From assembly GCA_003427395.1 (NCBI GenBank), contig BFEA01000534.1, positions 764,008 through 800,860 on the forward strand: a stretch of DNA of 36,853 bases. Reading direction: 5' to 3'. The notes beneath the pieces are model-generated. The model ran no database searches, had not been told where the DNA came from, and was given only the letters and a program-made list of their open reading frames with translations. A program made the position numbers and the translations under genes. The DNA comes from Chara braunii. Lineage: Eukaryota > Streptophyta > Charophyceae > Charales > Characeae. Numbering within the stretch: the stretch's first letter is position 1; every line of letters starts with the position of its first letter. Shown here piece by piece: positions 36,421 to 36,853 of the stretch.

Positions 36421-36853
36421 TCTGGTGAATCAAGAAATTGATGGAAGTTTCAGGAAGGACAACTTTAACGAAAACGTTCAGAAAAGTTGGAAGTTCCGAA
36501 AACCTTTTTTTTTTTTTTTTTTTTTTTTTTTGAGTATTTGGAACTTCGTTTTTAAAGTCTAACAAGAAGAAGCTGAGATAGTTGTCTTCCCCCCCCCTGG
36601 CTGGTCCTGGTAGAAGCCTGGGTTCTTCCTTCGGCCCTTGCCGCCCTTGCCGCATGCCATCCCTTGCTAGGGGTTAGGAGCTTTTCGGGACTACTCCCTG
36701 CATAGAGTAGAGTAGATAGACGTAGCCTCTTTCCTGTGGTGCTTAGACTCATATTTTCTGTCCCAGGTATATGGGTAGATAGACTGAGGTATGTAGGTAG
36801 CCAATGTGGGGCAAAAAAAATTTGAGAGAAGAATGTAGCTTAGTTGGGGGGGG
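36382..36853. other. Window end without gene
   Basis: Repeats the flank TTTCAGGAAGGACAA (36248-36262 and about 36448-36462). It has a (T)27 run at 36505-36531 flanked by inverted GAAGTTCC/GGAACTTC, and ends in a G run. Nothing coding recognised. Confidence 0.5.

Overview
ORGANISM. The window looks like nuclear DNA of a streptophyte (plant-lineage) genome, probably a charophyte alga; I think of Chara braunii, but that is inference. The grounds are exons of the plastid insertase ALB3 separated by multi-kilobase introns, U6 snRNA-derived sequences with the plant-type 5' end and the 3' part ending GAGAAATGGTCC, very low coding density, and abundant microsatellites and small transposons. Nothing is bacterial in layout; most open frames are chance or low-complexity frames.

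GENE CONTENT. The one securely identified gene is ALB3 (YidC/Oxa1/Alb3 family) on the + strand. Exons at 5971-6044, 15805-15908 and 20038-20446 splice in matching phases, and the last ends in a cpSRP43-type basic tail. The exon that belongs between the first two lies at 30638-30745, out of order, 112 bases downstream of a truncated sequencing-adapter junction. At least one further exon (between positions 6044 and 15805 in gene order) and all upstream exons were not found. The left end (63-2041) holds two weaker coding relics: a frame with a protease-like His box followed by a duplicated 28-codon module, and a Cys/His-rich RING-like region. Weaker candidate exons are at 2986-3198, 11144-11356 (-), 20739-20792, 21547-21717, 23195-23258 and 25163-25435, with a minus-strand signal-peptide cluster at 27574-28630.

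LAYOUT. 1-2770: (AC)n, relic exons, an AT-rich island, and a dispersed repeat that has colinear fragments at 12.9-13.1 kb and 14.2-14.4 kb. 2771-5970: microsatellites and tRNA-like repeats. 5971-20446: ALB3, whose two visible introns are packed with small DNA transposons flanked by 8-bp target duplications (8674-10086, 15052-15289, 16290-17126, 17881-18211), a U6 retrocopy and a hammerhead-ribozyme motif. 20447-30600: tandem duplications, candidate exons and a second U6 copy. 30638-36853: the displaced ALB3 exon, tRNA-like clusters, a second hammerhead motif, TTAA-flanked inverted-repeat elements and two more U6 copies.

ASSEMBLY QUALITY. Two complete Nextera mate-pair junction adapters (8819-8856, 8935-8972) and one truncated copy (30499-30526) are embedded in the sequence, together with implausible homopolymer blocks (14678-14732, 22258-22321). 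The order around 8.8-9.0 kb and 30.5 kb should not be trusted.
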